From positions 1 to 23,511 of the forward strand of contig JAPLWT010000017.1 of NCBI GenBank assembly GCA_026396455.1: DNA of 23,511 nt, read 5' to 3'. Below, one piece after another: positions 6,806 to 15,272 of this stretch; position 1 is the stretch's first letter, and every line of letters begins with the position of its first letter. The notes under the pieces are model-generated. The model did not search any database, had not been told where the DNA came from, and saw nothing but the letters and a program-made list of their open reading frames with translations. The position numbers and the translations under genes were made by a program. The stretch is from Microcaldota archaeon. Lineage in GTDB: Archaea; Micrarchaeota; Micrarchaeia; Burarchaeales; Fermentimicrarchaeaceae.

Positions 6806-8410
6806 ATGAAGAAATTGATCATACCACTTCTGTTGCTCATGCTACTTTTCGGTTGCTTGGGTAGCAAGCCGCATCTCTCAATTTCAATTTCAAGTGTATC
6901 GCCAGGACATCCTTACGAAGGCGACATGATAACATTCACTGTCAATGTGGTGAATTCAGGCAATGCAGATGCAAATGATTTCACTGTCGACCTGTTGGTT
7001 GACAATACTTCCGTAAAAACTACGGCGGTGTCTCTTTCACCAGGCTCAAACAAGACGGTTTCATTCTCATGGGTGCCCCTCAGCGCGGGAGATTATCACA
7101 TTGTTGCAAAAGTTGATTCCGGGAATGTAGTTTCAGAGCCGTCAGCTGAAAAGGAGACTAGCATGGAGCTCGCTGTGCTCCCTTCCGAGGAAGTTGATGC
7201 ATTCTCGATTGTCCCGAGCAAGAAGGCGGTTGATGTTGAGCTATTCGATGTAAATCGCGAAGGGATTCAGGCAGCTTATACCTATTCCTCGCCAACCGCC
7301 GAGCTCCCGGGCTACTTCCAGCTTCTGAAGTATGTGAGGAATTCAAAAGGGGTGAAAATAGGGACTGTGAATTATGCTGATCTTTCAACAGCGTCAGTGC
7401 TTCTCATAGACGGCCCCTCATCGGTTGAGCAGATGACGAGCCTTCTCGGTGCATTGACAAATGCGACGTTTGAAGTGCAGAACAAAACAATAAACGGGAC
7501 TGAGATTTCTGTCCTATCGGCTGGCTCGTCAGCTCTTCCCGTATGCGTCTGGAGGGAGAAGGGCTGGCTGAAGCTGTTCGCATACCAGGAGCTGGCTTCT
7601 TATAGAACATGTGAGAATTTGACGGGAAATTATGACCCGTCCTACCTGAACGGCATGCTCAACGAAAGCAGGGAACTCGCAAGCCCGCTGCCTTTCAATG
7701 CAACGGTCCTTGGTTCAATGCAGCGCCTGTCCAATCTTACTATGTCAGAATACGGGGCTGCATTCGAGGATGAGGGGGGGTTCTACGGGTACTATGTTGC
7801 AAAGGAGCCCGTACTGCAGGACTATGTATGCAACGACAGGATAGTCAACAGGAGCAATATGCAGGTTTGCGAGACCATGCCCACATCGAGTTCCCTCTGG
7901 ACAACGGTGCAGAGAAATGTTGGGAATTACTCGCTCGTCTGCTTCTCTGTACCAAAAGCGAATGAGAGCAGCATAGAAATTGAAACGAAGGCATTAGATA
8001 TTTGCTACTCGCTCAACTTCTCCGGTGAGGAACGACTATGGAAAAGGCTGTTGGATGTGCTTGTTTCTAGATGTGAATTACCAGGCAATTTCTCATGCGT
8101 CTCCTATGACTTCAGCGATGGTGCGCTAAAGCTCAACCTCACGCAGAATAGGGGGGAGACAGTTGTGATTAACGGGTTCAAGTGCACTGAAGAGAGCGAT
8201 GTGCCTACGAAAAACTTCCAGCTGAATCAATCGATCATCCTGAAATCTAACTCAACCGTGCATCTTGAGTATCCGTGCTACAACGCGACAGGAGCCCCGA
8301 TGTTGGAGAAGTACGCTTACTTCGGCTCAAGGATGTACCTGAACTATTCAGTTGAGGGAAGCAACGAATCCATAGTGATACGCGGGAATATGTCGGTAAG
8401 GAAGATATAG
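6806..8410 (+). CDS. Secreted lipoprotein with CARDB domain and dense N-glycosylation sequons
   Basis: A 534-residue protein. A hydrophobic signal (LIIPLLLLMLLF) ends in the lipobox-like LFGC with Cys17, so it is likely anchored on the outer face of the membrane. Residues about 24-127 form a CARDB-type beta domain (ISISSVSPGHPYEGDMITFT...VNSGNADANDFTVDLLVDN). The remaining 400 residues are not recognised and contain about a dozen cysteines. I count about 21 N-x-S/T sequons, unusually many, which points to heavy N-glycosylation. GAGGTGTT lies 3 bases before the ATG. The helicase gene follows 4 bases after its stop, though a functional link is not evident. Confidence 0.85.
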   Translation: MKKLIIPLLLLMLLFGCLGSKPHLSISISSVSPGHPYEGDMITFTVNVVNSGNADANDFTVDLLVDNTSVKTTAVSLSPGSNKTVSFSWVPLSAGDYHIVAKVDSGNVVSEPSAEKETSMELAVLPSEEVDAFSIVPSKKAVDVELFDVNREGIQAAYTYSSPTAELPGYFQLLKYVRNSKGVKIGTVNYADLSTASVLLIDGPSSVEQMTSLLGALTNATFEVQNKTINGTEISVLSAGSSALPVCVWREKGWLKLFAYQELASYRTCENLTGNYDPSYLNGMLNESRELASPLPFNATVLGSMQRLSNLTMSEYGAAFEDEGGFYGYYVAKEPVLQDYVCNDRIVNRSNMQVCETMPTSSSLWTTVQRNVGNYSLVCFSVPKANESSIEIETKALDICYSLNFSGEERLWKRLLDVLVSRCELPGNFSCVSYDFSDGALKLNLTQNRGETVVINGFKCTEESDVPTKNFQLNQSIILKSNSTVHLEYPCYNATGAPMLEKYAYFGSRMYLNYSVEGSNESIVIRGNMSVRKI

Positions 8411-8414
8411 TCAT

Positions 8415-11222
8415 ATGCAATTGCAAAACAGAATTAATGAGCTCGTGAGAAAGAGGTTTGGCGAGCTCAATGAAATACAGACGCTTTCAATACCAGTGAT
8501 TCTTAGCGGAGCAAACTGCCTTGTGATAGCCCCAACAGGGTATGGAAAGACTGAATGCGCTCTGCTGCCCGTTTTAGATAACATAATCTCCAGGGGAGGA
8601 GAAGGGATAATTGCGCTCTACATAACCCCCCTGAGGGCATTGAACAGGGACATAATGGAGAGGATAAGGTGGTGGTGCGAGGAACTGGGGGTGAGCGTTG
8701 CAGTGCGTCATGGGGATACCTCCCAGAGCGAGCGCCTGAGGCAGTCCAAGCAGCCCCCGCAGCTTCTCATAACGACTCCTGAGACACTGCAGGCAATATT
8801 ACCGGCAAAGAGGCTTGGGCAGGCGCTGAAGAATGTACGGTATGTAATAGTAGATGAGGTGCATGAGCTATTTGAAAGCAAGAGAGGGGCCCAGCTCTCA
8901 ATAGCACTTGAGCGTTTGTTCGGTAAAAAGGGGGTCGAGTTCCAGAGGATTGGGCTAAGCGCAACTGTGGGAATGCCTGAAGAAGTCTCAAACTTTCTCA
9001 CAGGCGGGAGGGACTGCAAGATAATACAGCCGAAGCTTGAGAGGGAAATAGAGCTGAAGGTGGAGTATCCCTTGCCGTCGCAGAAGGATGAGGAGCTTTC
9101 CGACAGATTGTTCCTTGAGCCGCACGCGCTTGCAAGGCTGCGCTTCCTGAACGGGCTGATTGAGAGCCACACCTCAACTCTCGCATTTGTAAACACAAGG
9201 CAGGTTGCCGAGACGCTCACTTCAAGGCTGCTTGCGTTCAGGAAAGCCCAGAAGTACGAAGGTTCGGTGGGAATCCACCACGGCTCGCTTTCAAAGGACG
9301 TGAGGAAGCATACGGAGAGAAGGTTCAAGGAGAGGGGAATAAAGGGGCTGCTTGCAACTTCCTCACTTGAATTGGGAATTGACATCGGCTCTGTTGACTT
9401 GGTTGTGCAGTACATGTCGCCAAGGCAGGTCTCGCGCCTCATACAGAGGGTTGGGAGGAGCGGGCATGCAGTTGGGAGGATGCCGAAAGGAGTTGTGATC
9501 ACGAGCGATTTTGACGACATCTGCGAGTCGATCGCAATAATGCAGAGGGCCCATGCCGGAAAGCTTGAGAGCATGCCGATGCAGAGCAATGCGCTTGATG
9601 TTGTTGCGCACCAGCTCTGCGGCTTGGTTCTGGAGAACGGGGCTGTTGACTTGGAGACTGCGCACAGGATAATCGCAAGGGCATACCCGTTCAGGAAGCT
9701 TCCAGTATCCGAGCTGTCGGCTGTTGCGGAACAGCTCCGCTCGGAGGGAATCCTGAAATTCGATGGCAGCTCCCTGGGGAAGGGAGGGAGGATCCTCTCA
9801 TATTACTTTGAGAACCTCAGCACAATTCCCAGCGAGAGCAAATATTTCGTGAAGAATGCCGTGACAAATTCAAACATTTCAACTTTGGATGAGGCGTTCG
9901 TTGCAAGCTACGTTGAGAGAGGCTCGGTATTCATAACAAGGGGAGTCCCCTGGAGAGTCCTTGACGTGAGGGACAAGGAGATAGTCGTGGAGCCATCTGA
10001 GGATATTTCAGCAGCAGTGCCGGACTGGGTCGGCGAGGAGATTCCAGTCCCCTTCGAAGTCGCGCAGGCAGTAGGCGAGCTGAGGAGGAAGATCCGCGAG
10101 AAGCTTGAGAAAGTGGAAAGCATATCTGGACTGGAGAGGGAGCTTCACGCTTCAAAAGAAGTCCTGGGGGAGCTTGAGAATGTAATTGCAAAGCAGTCGA
10201 AATACTTCCTGCCTGATGAGAGGGAGATTTTTGTTGAGATTTTCGAGGATATTGTGGTAGTTCATGTGTGCGGTGGCTCGCTTGCAAACAACGCATTGAT
10301 GCGCTGCCTTTCCTCATTCCTCTCATCGCACTTCTCATCCAGTGTGAGGGGAAGCGCAGATCCCTACAGGATAGTTTTTCAGCTGCCGGGAAGCGGGAAG
10401 GGAATCGTGAAGGAAGCCCTGCTCAAGATGAGGGAAGAGGAAGTCCTGCCTCTGCTCGAGAGGAACATCTCAAGCTCGACGTTTTTCAGGTACAGGTTTA
10501 TCCAGATTGCAAAGGCATTCGGCCTTATCGGGAAGAGCGAGAATGTCACTCCATCTAGGGTGAAGAGGCTTGTGGAATACTTCTCAAAATCTCCAGTATA
10601 CAGGGAGACACTCAGGGAACTCATGGTGGACTACTTTGACGTGGAGAAGTGCAGGCTTCTCGTGAGGAGAATCCATTCTGGAGAGGTGAAAGTGAAGGAG
10701 CTTCTTGTTGCCGAGCCGACACCTTTCGGGAGGCTGGGCTTTGAGAAGATATCGCGCGCTGCGGAGTTTGTTGCGCCTATTGAGCTTTCCTCCGAGATAC
10801 TCAAGGCATTCAAGAAGCAGCTCCTCAAGAAGAACGTAAGGTTCTTCTGCACATACTGCGGAAACGTTTTCTACTCCGGGCTTGGCGACTTGAAGAGGAG
10901 GATACCCTGCCAGAAGTGCGGGAGCAGCATGGTCGTGATAGTGGGGAAGAGGGAGTGGCTCGAGAAGATTTTCAGGAAGAGGCAGCAGGGAAAGGAGCTG
11001 AACGAGAAGGAGAAGAGGGGCTTCCTGGAAGTGATGCGCACTGCAAGCTTGATTGATGCATACGGGAAGAGGGCCGCAATTGCGCTCTCAACATACGGGG
11101 TGGGGACGGAGACTGCCGCGAGGGTGCTGCAGAACATGAGGAAGGACGAGATGCTGTTCTACGCGGATTTGCTGGAGGCGCAGAAGACGTTCATAAGAAC
11201 AAAAAGGTATTGGCAGGTGTGA
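8415..11222 (+). CDS. lhr: Lhr-family superfamily 2 helicase with C-terminal zinc ribbon
   Basis: A 935-residue nucleic-acid-dependent ATPase. Motif I APTGYGKTE is at residues 39-47, DEVH (motif II) at 147-150 and SAT (motif III) at 182-184. The second RecA domain ends in QRVGRSGHAVGR (motif VI), followed by the winged-helix and C-terminal parts of the Lhr core. Near residues 812-838 is a zinc ribbon (CTYCG...CQKCGSS), a feature of archaeal Lhr-type proteins. Family members unwind DNA or RNA-DNA hybrids and are linked to repair. The ATG follows the lipoprotein stop by 4 bases. DTD2 begins 2 bases after its stop, so the three genes may share a transcript. Confidence 0.93.
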   Translation: MQLQNRINELVRKRFGELNEIQTLSIPVILSGANCLVIAPTGYGKTECALLPVLDNIISRGGEGIIALYITPLRALNRDIMERIRWWCEELGVSVAVRHGDTSQSERLRQSKQPPQLLITTPETLQAILPAKRLGQALKNVRYVIVDEVHELFESKRGAQLSIALERLFGKKGVEFQRIGLSATVGMPEEVSNFLTGGRDCKIIQPKLEREIELKVEYPLPSQKDEELSDRLFLEPHALARLRFLNGLIESHTSTLAFVNTRQVAETLTSRLLAFRKAQKYEGSVGIHHGSLSKDVRKHTERRFKERGIKGLLATSSLELGIDIGSVDLVVQYMSPRQVSRLIQRVGRSGHAVGRMPKGVVITSDFDDICESIAIMQRAHAGKLESMPMQSNALDVVAHQLCGLVLENGAVDLETAHRIIARAYPFRKLPVSELSAVAEQLRSEGILKFDGSSLGKGGRILSYYFENLSTIPSESKYFVKNAVTNSNISTLDEAFVASYVERGSVFITRGVPWRVLDVRDKEIVVEPSEDISAAVPDWVGEEIPVPFEVAQAVGELRRKIREKLEKVESISGLERELHASKEVLGELENVIAKQSKYFLPDEREIFVEIFEDIVVVHVCGGSLANNALMRCLSSFLSSHFSSSVRGSADPYRIVFQLPGSGKGIVKEALLKMREEEVLPLLERNISSSTFFRYRFIQIAKAFGLIGKSENVTPSRVKRLVEYFSKSPVYRETLRELMVDYFDVEKCRLLVRRIHSGEVKVKELLVAEPTPFGRLGFEKISRAAEFVAPIELSSEILKAFKKQLLKKNVRFFCTYCGNVFYSGLGDLKRRIPCQKCGSSMVVIVGKREWLEKIFRKRQQGKELNEKEKRGFLEVMRTASLIDAYGKRAAIALSTYGVGTETAARVLQNMRKDEMLFYADLLEAQKTFIRTKRYWQV

Positions 11223-11224
11223 AT

Positions 11225-12013
11225 ATGCGTACAATATTTTTCTCAGTTCAGGATCCGGCGGGAGTGAACATAGCAAAGAAACTTACAGAGCTGTTTGAGT
11301 TCAAGGAGGAGAATGCAGGGGAGTTCAGAACTTGGAATAGATGGGAGACTCAGCTTGTGGAACTCCAGACGAATTTGGTGAATGCAGAATACCTGCGGGA
11401 GAAATTCAAAACGGAATTTTTCGTTTTCATAAGCAAGCACAGAAGCGAGACTGCAATGCCCTGCCTGACTGCCCACACGCCCGGTAACTGGGGCAAGGCA
11501 GAGCTTGGGGGTAAACCAGAGGAGCTTTGTTACTGCTGGCCCAGCAAGCTGAAAATTGTGCTGAATGAGATGAACTCTCTGAATGATCTGGGCTGGTCAG
11601 TATGCGCGGAGGTTGACCACCACGGGCCGCTGACCAACGCACCTTCAATCTTTGTCGAGATTGGGAGCTCCGAGAAGGAGTGGATGAATGAGAGGGCGGG
11701 GGAGATAGTGGCCCGTGCTGTAATGAAGATGCTTGAGACGAGCAAGACATTCAAAACAGCCTTCGGAATTGGCGGAGGGCATTATACCCCTTCATTCACG
11801 AAAGCGATACTGGAGGGAGAGTATGCAGTTGGGCACATGCTCCCGAAGTACAGGATTGACGAGGTCACTTTTGATCCCTTCAGGCAGGGGGTGGAGAGGT
11901 CTGCTGAGAGGATAGAGCTGGCTTTGATAGACTGGAAGGGAACGAACAAAAACCAGAAGGATAAGGTTATTGAATTCCTGAAGGTTATGGGACTTCCTTA
12001 CGAGAGAATCTAA
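11225..12013 (+). CDS. dtdA: D-aminoacyl-tRNA deacylase, archaeal/plant type (DTD2)
   Basis: A 262-residue proofreading enzyme that removes D-amino acids wrongly attached to tRNA. Conserved blocks are visible: SKHRSETAMPCLTAHTPGNWG, EVDHHGP, SIFVEIGSSEKEW and GIGGGHYTP. This family is restricted mainly to Archaea and plants, which supports the archaeal assignment. The ATG at 11225 is chosen because GGTGTGA lies just upstream, overlapping the helicase stop. Earlier in-frame TTG and GTG codons lie inside the helicase gene. It ends convergently with iscU, the two stop codons overlapping (shared bases 12010-12013). Confidence 0.94.
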   Translation: MRTIFFSVQDPAGVNIAKKLTELFEFKEENAGEFRTWNRWETQLVELQTNLVNAEYLREKFKTEFFVFISKHRSETAMPCLTAHTPGNWGKAELGGKPEELCYCWPSKLKIVLNEMNSLNDLGWSVCAEVDHHGPLTNAPSIFVEIGSSEKEWMNERAGEIVARAVMKMLETSKTFKTAFGIGGGHYTPSFTKAILEGEYAVGHMLPKYRIDEVTFDPFRQGVERSAERIELALIDWKGTNKNQKDKVIEFLKVMGLPYERI

Positions 12014-13524
12014 TGTTTCTTCTTACTTTTATAATCTTTAACTGCAGCTTTCAATGCCTCTGTTGCAAGCACGGAGCAGTGCATCTTTATCGGGGGCAGC
12101 CCGCCAAGCTCACCGGCAATGTCCTCCTTGCTTACCTTTAGAGCTTCCTCGATTGTCTTGCCCTTTATTAGGTCGGTTATCATGCTGCTCGTGCCTATTG
12201 CAGCCGCGCACCCGAATGTCTCGAACTTCACGTCTTTTATCACATCATCCTTCACTTTTATGTAAAGGTACATCACGTCACCGCAATTATGCAAAGTTGC
12301 TGACTCTGAAATATATGAATTCGGTTTGTCCACTTCTAAATTATTAACAAAACCCTTATAGGAATGGACTTCTTTTTTAGTTATTGGCGCATATAAGAAG
12401 TTAGAGTCAAACCATGTTTTTTCCGAAGTATCTTTCACAAATTTCAATTTAAGCCCAAGTATATTACCCAACCCGGACATGGACTCTCTTTCTGATACAT
12501 GCACCCTATAGCTTTTTTGGTGGTGCACACCATTCTTGACCATTTCCTTCTCTTCATAAAATGAAGGCGATATCCTCTGTCTGAGAAGCAGTATCTTGAT
12601 CTGTTGCACCAATCGATGCGAAATAGTTGAATAACCAGCGCGTGGCCACTTTCCATTCATAACCCTAAAGTGTCCATCCCCGCGCCATAATCCAAGGATC
12701 AAACTCTTTTGTTTTTGCGCAGGTAGCAATATCATAAAATGCGGTATGTGCTTATTTTCTGCTTTGTCCCCGAATAAACTCCTGAAGAACCGAGCTAATG
12801 TAGCAGAATAGACAAAGACATATGCGCTGTGATGTTCGGGTCTGTAGACAATTTTTGCATCTAACCCGAATATCCTCTTAATAAGTTTTTTTGTATCTTC
12901 AATATAGCTCTTTTCATGAATTCCGAATGTGAATGCTAGATAAGTGTCGCATTTCTCGCATCTCGTACTCCCTTCTGCAATGAAGTAACCAGCAAGTCGA
13001 AGTAAATTTTTATCAACATTTATTTTTTTTGGTAGCTTCTTGCTTTTAAAATCATATTTTAATCTTTCCATCGGTAACGAGATTTCTTTTATATCCACAG
13101 TTTCTTTCAAAATAGGATACAAGAGAATATCACGCTCTTTCAACTCAGATGCATGGCACCAAGATGGAACTAAATGCTTTTTATTTCTCGTGTAATTGAA
13201 ACGATGCCCAGATGGTTTTTTAATCGCTAAAATGTGATGATCTGGTGTTGCAGTCGTGATTCCCAGCTTATTTTTTAGAACTACAATCTCTCCGGAGTAT
13301 CTTCTCCTAAATGTCCTTTTAACATCATGGTACCTACCATCATGGCTTAAGACTCTTCCTCCAACATCAATCTTATCTATAGGTCTAATATGATCGTTAC
13401 AAAAAATCATTGTTTCTGGGAGAACACACACGGGATTTCCCACCTTCCCAACACCATCCGCATTCTTTATTTTCCCGAAGTTGTGTGGCTTCCTGAAAAG
13501 TTTCATGAGTTTCTCCGAGTAAAT
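12010..13524 (-). CDS. iscU: IscU Fe-S cluster scaffold precursor interrupted by an intein; probable ATT start
   Basis: The precursor is 504 residues and splices to a 123-residue IscU. N-extein: residues 1-32 (XYSEKLMKLFRKPHNFG...VGNPV). Intein: 33-413. C-extein: 414-504, starting CGDVMYLY. All three IscU ligand cysteines are present, in CGDVM, FETFGCAAAIGTSS and LPPIKMHCSVLA. Splicing would join NPV to CGDV, the normal IscU sequence. The first ATG (13506) would cut off the conserved YSEK start and has no nearby ribosome-binding site. The ATT at 13524 directly precedes YSEKL, has GGGGTGGT 4 bases upstream, and follows an in-frame TAA. It is the last gene of the iscS operon, 25 bases after the DUF5655 gene. 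Confidence 0.93.
   Translation of the reverse strand: MYSEKLMKLFRKPHNFGKIKNADGVGKVGNPVCVLPETMIFCNDHIRPIDKIDVGGRVLSHDGRYHDVKRTFRRRYSGEIVVLKNKLGITTATPDHHILAIKKPSGHRFNYTRNKKHLVPSWCHASELKERDILLYPILKETVDIKEISLPMERLKYDFKSKKLPKKINVDKNLLRLAGYFIAEGSTRCEKCDTYLAFTFGIHEKSYIEDTKKLIKRIFGLDAKIVYRPEHHSAYVFVYSATLARFFRSLFGDKAENKHIPHFMILLPAQKQKSLILGLWRGDGHFRVMNGKWPRAGYSTISHRLVQQIKILLLRQRISPSFYEEKEMVKNGVHHQKSYRVHVSERESMSGLGNILGLKLKFVKDTSEKTWFDSNFLYAPITKKEVHSYKGFVNNLEVDKPNSYISESATLHNCGDVMYLYIKVKDDVIKDVKFETFGCAAAIGTSSMITDLIKGKTIEEALKVSKEDIAGELGGLPPIKMHCSVLATEALKAAVKDYKSKKKH
12286..13428 (-). mobile_element. Intein with LAGLIDADG homing endonuclease inside iscU
   Basis: A 381-residue class 1 intein. It begins with Cys (CVLPETMIF, block A), has block B TPDHHIL (TxxH at intein residues 61-64), and ends NLEVDKPNSYISESATLHN, with the penultimate His and terminal Asn. 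The +1 residue is Cys. Two endonuclease motifs are visible: LAGYFIAEG (145-153) and LGLWRGDG (245-252), each with an acidic residue, so both splicing and DNA cleavage look intact. The DNA is richer in AT than the exteins, fitting a foreign origin. Insertion is exactly before the first cluster-ligand cysteine of IscU. Confidence 0.93.
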
Positions 13525-13536
13525 TTATACCACCCC
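13524..13536 (-). promoter_or_regulatory. Ribosome-binding site deciding the ATT start of iscU
   Basis: On the minus strand GGGGTGGT (13536-13529) is followed by ATAA and then ATT (13524-13522). The 4-base spacing agrees with the 3-5 bases seen at other starts in the window, while the first ATG would be 22 bases away. Confidence 0.7.
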
Positions 13537-13549
13537 ATTGTGAATATGT

Positions 13550-13975
13550 TTATACCCCGTGTTTTAAATTGTAAGCCTGCCTCAGCCAAGAGAGTAGTTC
13601 CCTGTCAATTTCTTTCTCGCTCTTGATGTCAATACTGTACATGTAGCGATTGGCCGAATATTGAGAAAATTTGTCTATTCTAGAGCTCTCCAGTTTGTAA
13701 TCCAAACCAAAATGCATCCTTATCCTATCCCTCAGAGCATACACAGCGGCAAAAGTATACGCAGGTGCAGTTACAAGATGTATGCAGCAGGGCAAGGATT
13801 CTACCCAGAATGAGCCAACATTCTTCTTAATCTTTTCTTTCAGCTTGTTGTAGAGCGGCTTCATCTCCTCCTTGCCTTTGAAATGTTTCTCCACTGGGTA
13901 AATAGTGCAGGAATGCATCTGGTTCTTCTTCTCAAACTTCCTGCCACATTTTTGGCATTTCCATAGTTTGGTCAT
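13550..13975 (-). CDS. DUF5655-type protein with N-terminal zinc-binding motif, in the isc operon
   Basis: A 141-residue protein. The N-terminus WKCQKCGRKFEKKNQMHSCT gives a C-x2-C-x10-H-x-C metal site (C7, C10, H21, C23), followed by a domain ending ELLSWLRQAYNL. The order 'zinc motif, H-SC, V-E-x-H-F-x-G-K, ... LYNKLKEKI ... DRELLSWLRQAY' matches DUF5655 proteins as I know them; the function is unknown. ATG at 13975 is chosen because AGGTGT lies 5 bases upstream, rather than an upstream in-frame codon. It lies 12 bases after iscS and 25 bases before iscU, so it is co-transcribed with them. An accessory role in sulfur transfer or cluster assembly is inference from position. Confidence 0.82.
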   Translation of the reverse strand: MTKLWKCQKCGRKFEKKNQMHSCTIYPVEKHFKGKEEMKPLYNKLKEKIKKNVGSFWVESLPCCIHLVTAPAYTFAAVYALRDRIRMHFGLDYKLESSRIDKFSQYSANRYMYSIDIKSEKEIDRELLSWLRQAYNLKHGV

Positions 13976-13987
13976 TTTTAACACCTG

Positions 13988-15175
13988 TTATTTCTCCGTA
14001 GGCTTGAAAAATGACAGCTCCTTTCTTGTCTTGAAGGGAGATATTGCCCTCAGCTTCTCAATCTGCTCGGGCAATACTTCAAGCACATAATCTATTTCCT
14101 CCTTCGTGTTCTCCCTCCCCAGAGTGAGCCTCAGGGAGCCGTGAGCCTCCTCGTGCTTCAGTCCTATCCTGAGCAGAACGTGGCTTGGCTCCAGCGACTT
14201 GGAAGAGCAGGCAGAGCCTGTCGATGCAGCAATGCCCCTCTCATCCAAATAGAGTATGAGTGATTCACCTTCAATCAAGCCAAAGCAGAAGTGCGCGTTG
14301 TTGGGAAGCCTTTTCACCGGGTGCCCGTTCAGCCATGAATCCTCTATCTTCAGCGTTTCTTTTATGAGCCTGTCTCTCAGTGCAATCATCTTTTCCGAAT
14401 CCTTCTTCATCCTCTTCAAGCCAAGCTCGGATGCGGCGCCAAACCCGACTATGCCGGGCACGTTCTCAGTTCCAGAGCGCATGCCCCTCTCATGCCCCCC
14501 GCCGTGCAGCAGTGTCTCTATTTTCGTGCCTTCCCTTATGTACAGCGCACCGATGCCTTTTGGCCCATAGAACTTGTGAGCGGAAATGGAGAAGAGATCG
14601 ACATTGAGCTTGTCAACCTCCGCAGGAATCTTGCAGAAGCTTTGGATGCCGTCAGTATGGAAGCAGACCCCTCTTTCCTTGGCGATTCTGCCAATCTCCT
14701 CGATAGGTTCGATTGTGCCTATCTCATTATTTGCATGCATCACTGAAATCAGGATGGTGTCCTTCCTTATCGCATCCTCCACATCAGAAGGATTTACAAA
14801 GCCGTACCTGTCAACAGGCAGGTATGTGACTTTATAACCATTCTTCTCAAGGTACTGCGCAGTGTGCAGCACAGCAGGGTGCTCTATGGAGCTCGTTATG
14901 ATGTGCTTGTTCTTCCCTTCTGCAAGCGCAATCCCTTTCAGAGCCCAGTTGTCCGCCTCGGTTCCGCCGGAGGTGAAGAATACCTCGGAGGGCTTGCATT
15001 TCAGGACAGCTGCAACCTTCTCCCTGCTCCTTTCAACCGCCTCGGATGCCTCCCTCCCGAAAGAATGCAGGCTGGAAGCATTGCCGAACTTCGAGCTGAA
15101 GTATGGCTTCATCTCCTCCAGAACTTCCCTGTCAAGCGGAGTCGTCGCGGAATGGTCCAGATATATCCTTCTCAT
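13988..15175 (-). CDS. iscS: Cysteine desulfurase (IscS/NifS family)
   Basis: A 395-residue PLP enzyme that takes sulfur from cysteine as a persulfide for Fe-S clusters and tRNA thiolation. Visible motifs are YLDHSATTP (start), FTSGGTEADNWALKG, SSIEHPAV, HTDGIQ, the PLP lysine in SAHKFYGPKGIGAL, RSGTENVPG, and the active-site cysteine loop STGSACSSKSLEPSHVL. ATG at 15175 follows GGTGAGGAGTG and begins the conserved RRIYLDHSATTP. The longer frame to 15424 runs antisense through the ferredoxin gene and is rejected. It leads the operon iscS, DUF5655, iscU, and is divergent from ferredoxin across a palindromic promoter region. Confidence 0.96.
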   Translation of the reverse strand: MRRIYLDHSATTPLDREVLEEMKPYFSSKFGNASSLHSFGREASEAVERSREKVAAVLKCKPSEVFFTSGGTEADNWALKGIALAEGKNKHIITSSIEHPAVLHTAQYLEKNGYKVTYLPVDRYGFVNPSDVEDAIRKDTILISVMHANNEIGTIEPIEEIGRIAKERGVCFHTDGIQSFCKIPAEVDKLNVDLFSISAHKFYGPKGIGALYIREGTKIETLLHGGGHERGMRSGTENVPGIVGFGAASELGLKRMKKDSEKMIALRDRLIKETLKIEDSWLNGHPVKRLPNNAHFCFGLIEGESLILYLDERGIAASTGSACSSKSLEPSHVLLRIGLKHEEAHGSLRLTLGRENTKEEIDYVLEVLPEQIEKLRAISPFKTRKELSFFKPTEK

Positions 15176-15235
15176 GAGCGCACTCCTCACCAATGCTTTT
15201 AAAAGTATTCGAATATAAGAAATATTGTTGTAATT

Positions 15236-15252
15236 ATATAACTCAGTTATAT
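15236..15252. promoter_or_regulatory. Palindromic operator candidate between iscS and ferredoxin
   Basis: ATATAACT-C-AGTTATAT is a perfect 8-bp inverted repeat around one base. It overlaps the likely TATA box of the ferredoxin gene and lies upstream of iscS. A nearly identical palindrome occurs upstream of thiI at 20001-20015. A shared repressor is suggested. Confidence 0.55.
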
Positions 15253-15272
15253 TTAAATAATGGAGGGATACA

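Noticed and set aside
8708..9589. 293-codon open frame on the minus strand inside the helicase gene
   Set aside because: It is a composition shadow of the helicase: serine- and leucine-rich, with no recognisable motif and no ribosome-binding site.
13504..13506. ATG at 13506 as the start of iscU
   Set aside because: It removes the conserved YSEK N-terminus and lies 22 bases from the ribosome-binding site that fits the ATT at 13524.
12010..13524. Group I or II intron, or two separate genes, at the iscU interruption
   Set aside because: The insert is in frame throughout, begins with Cys, ends His-Asn before Cys and carries intein blocks, so protein splicing explains it.
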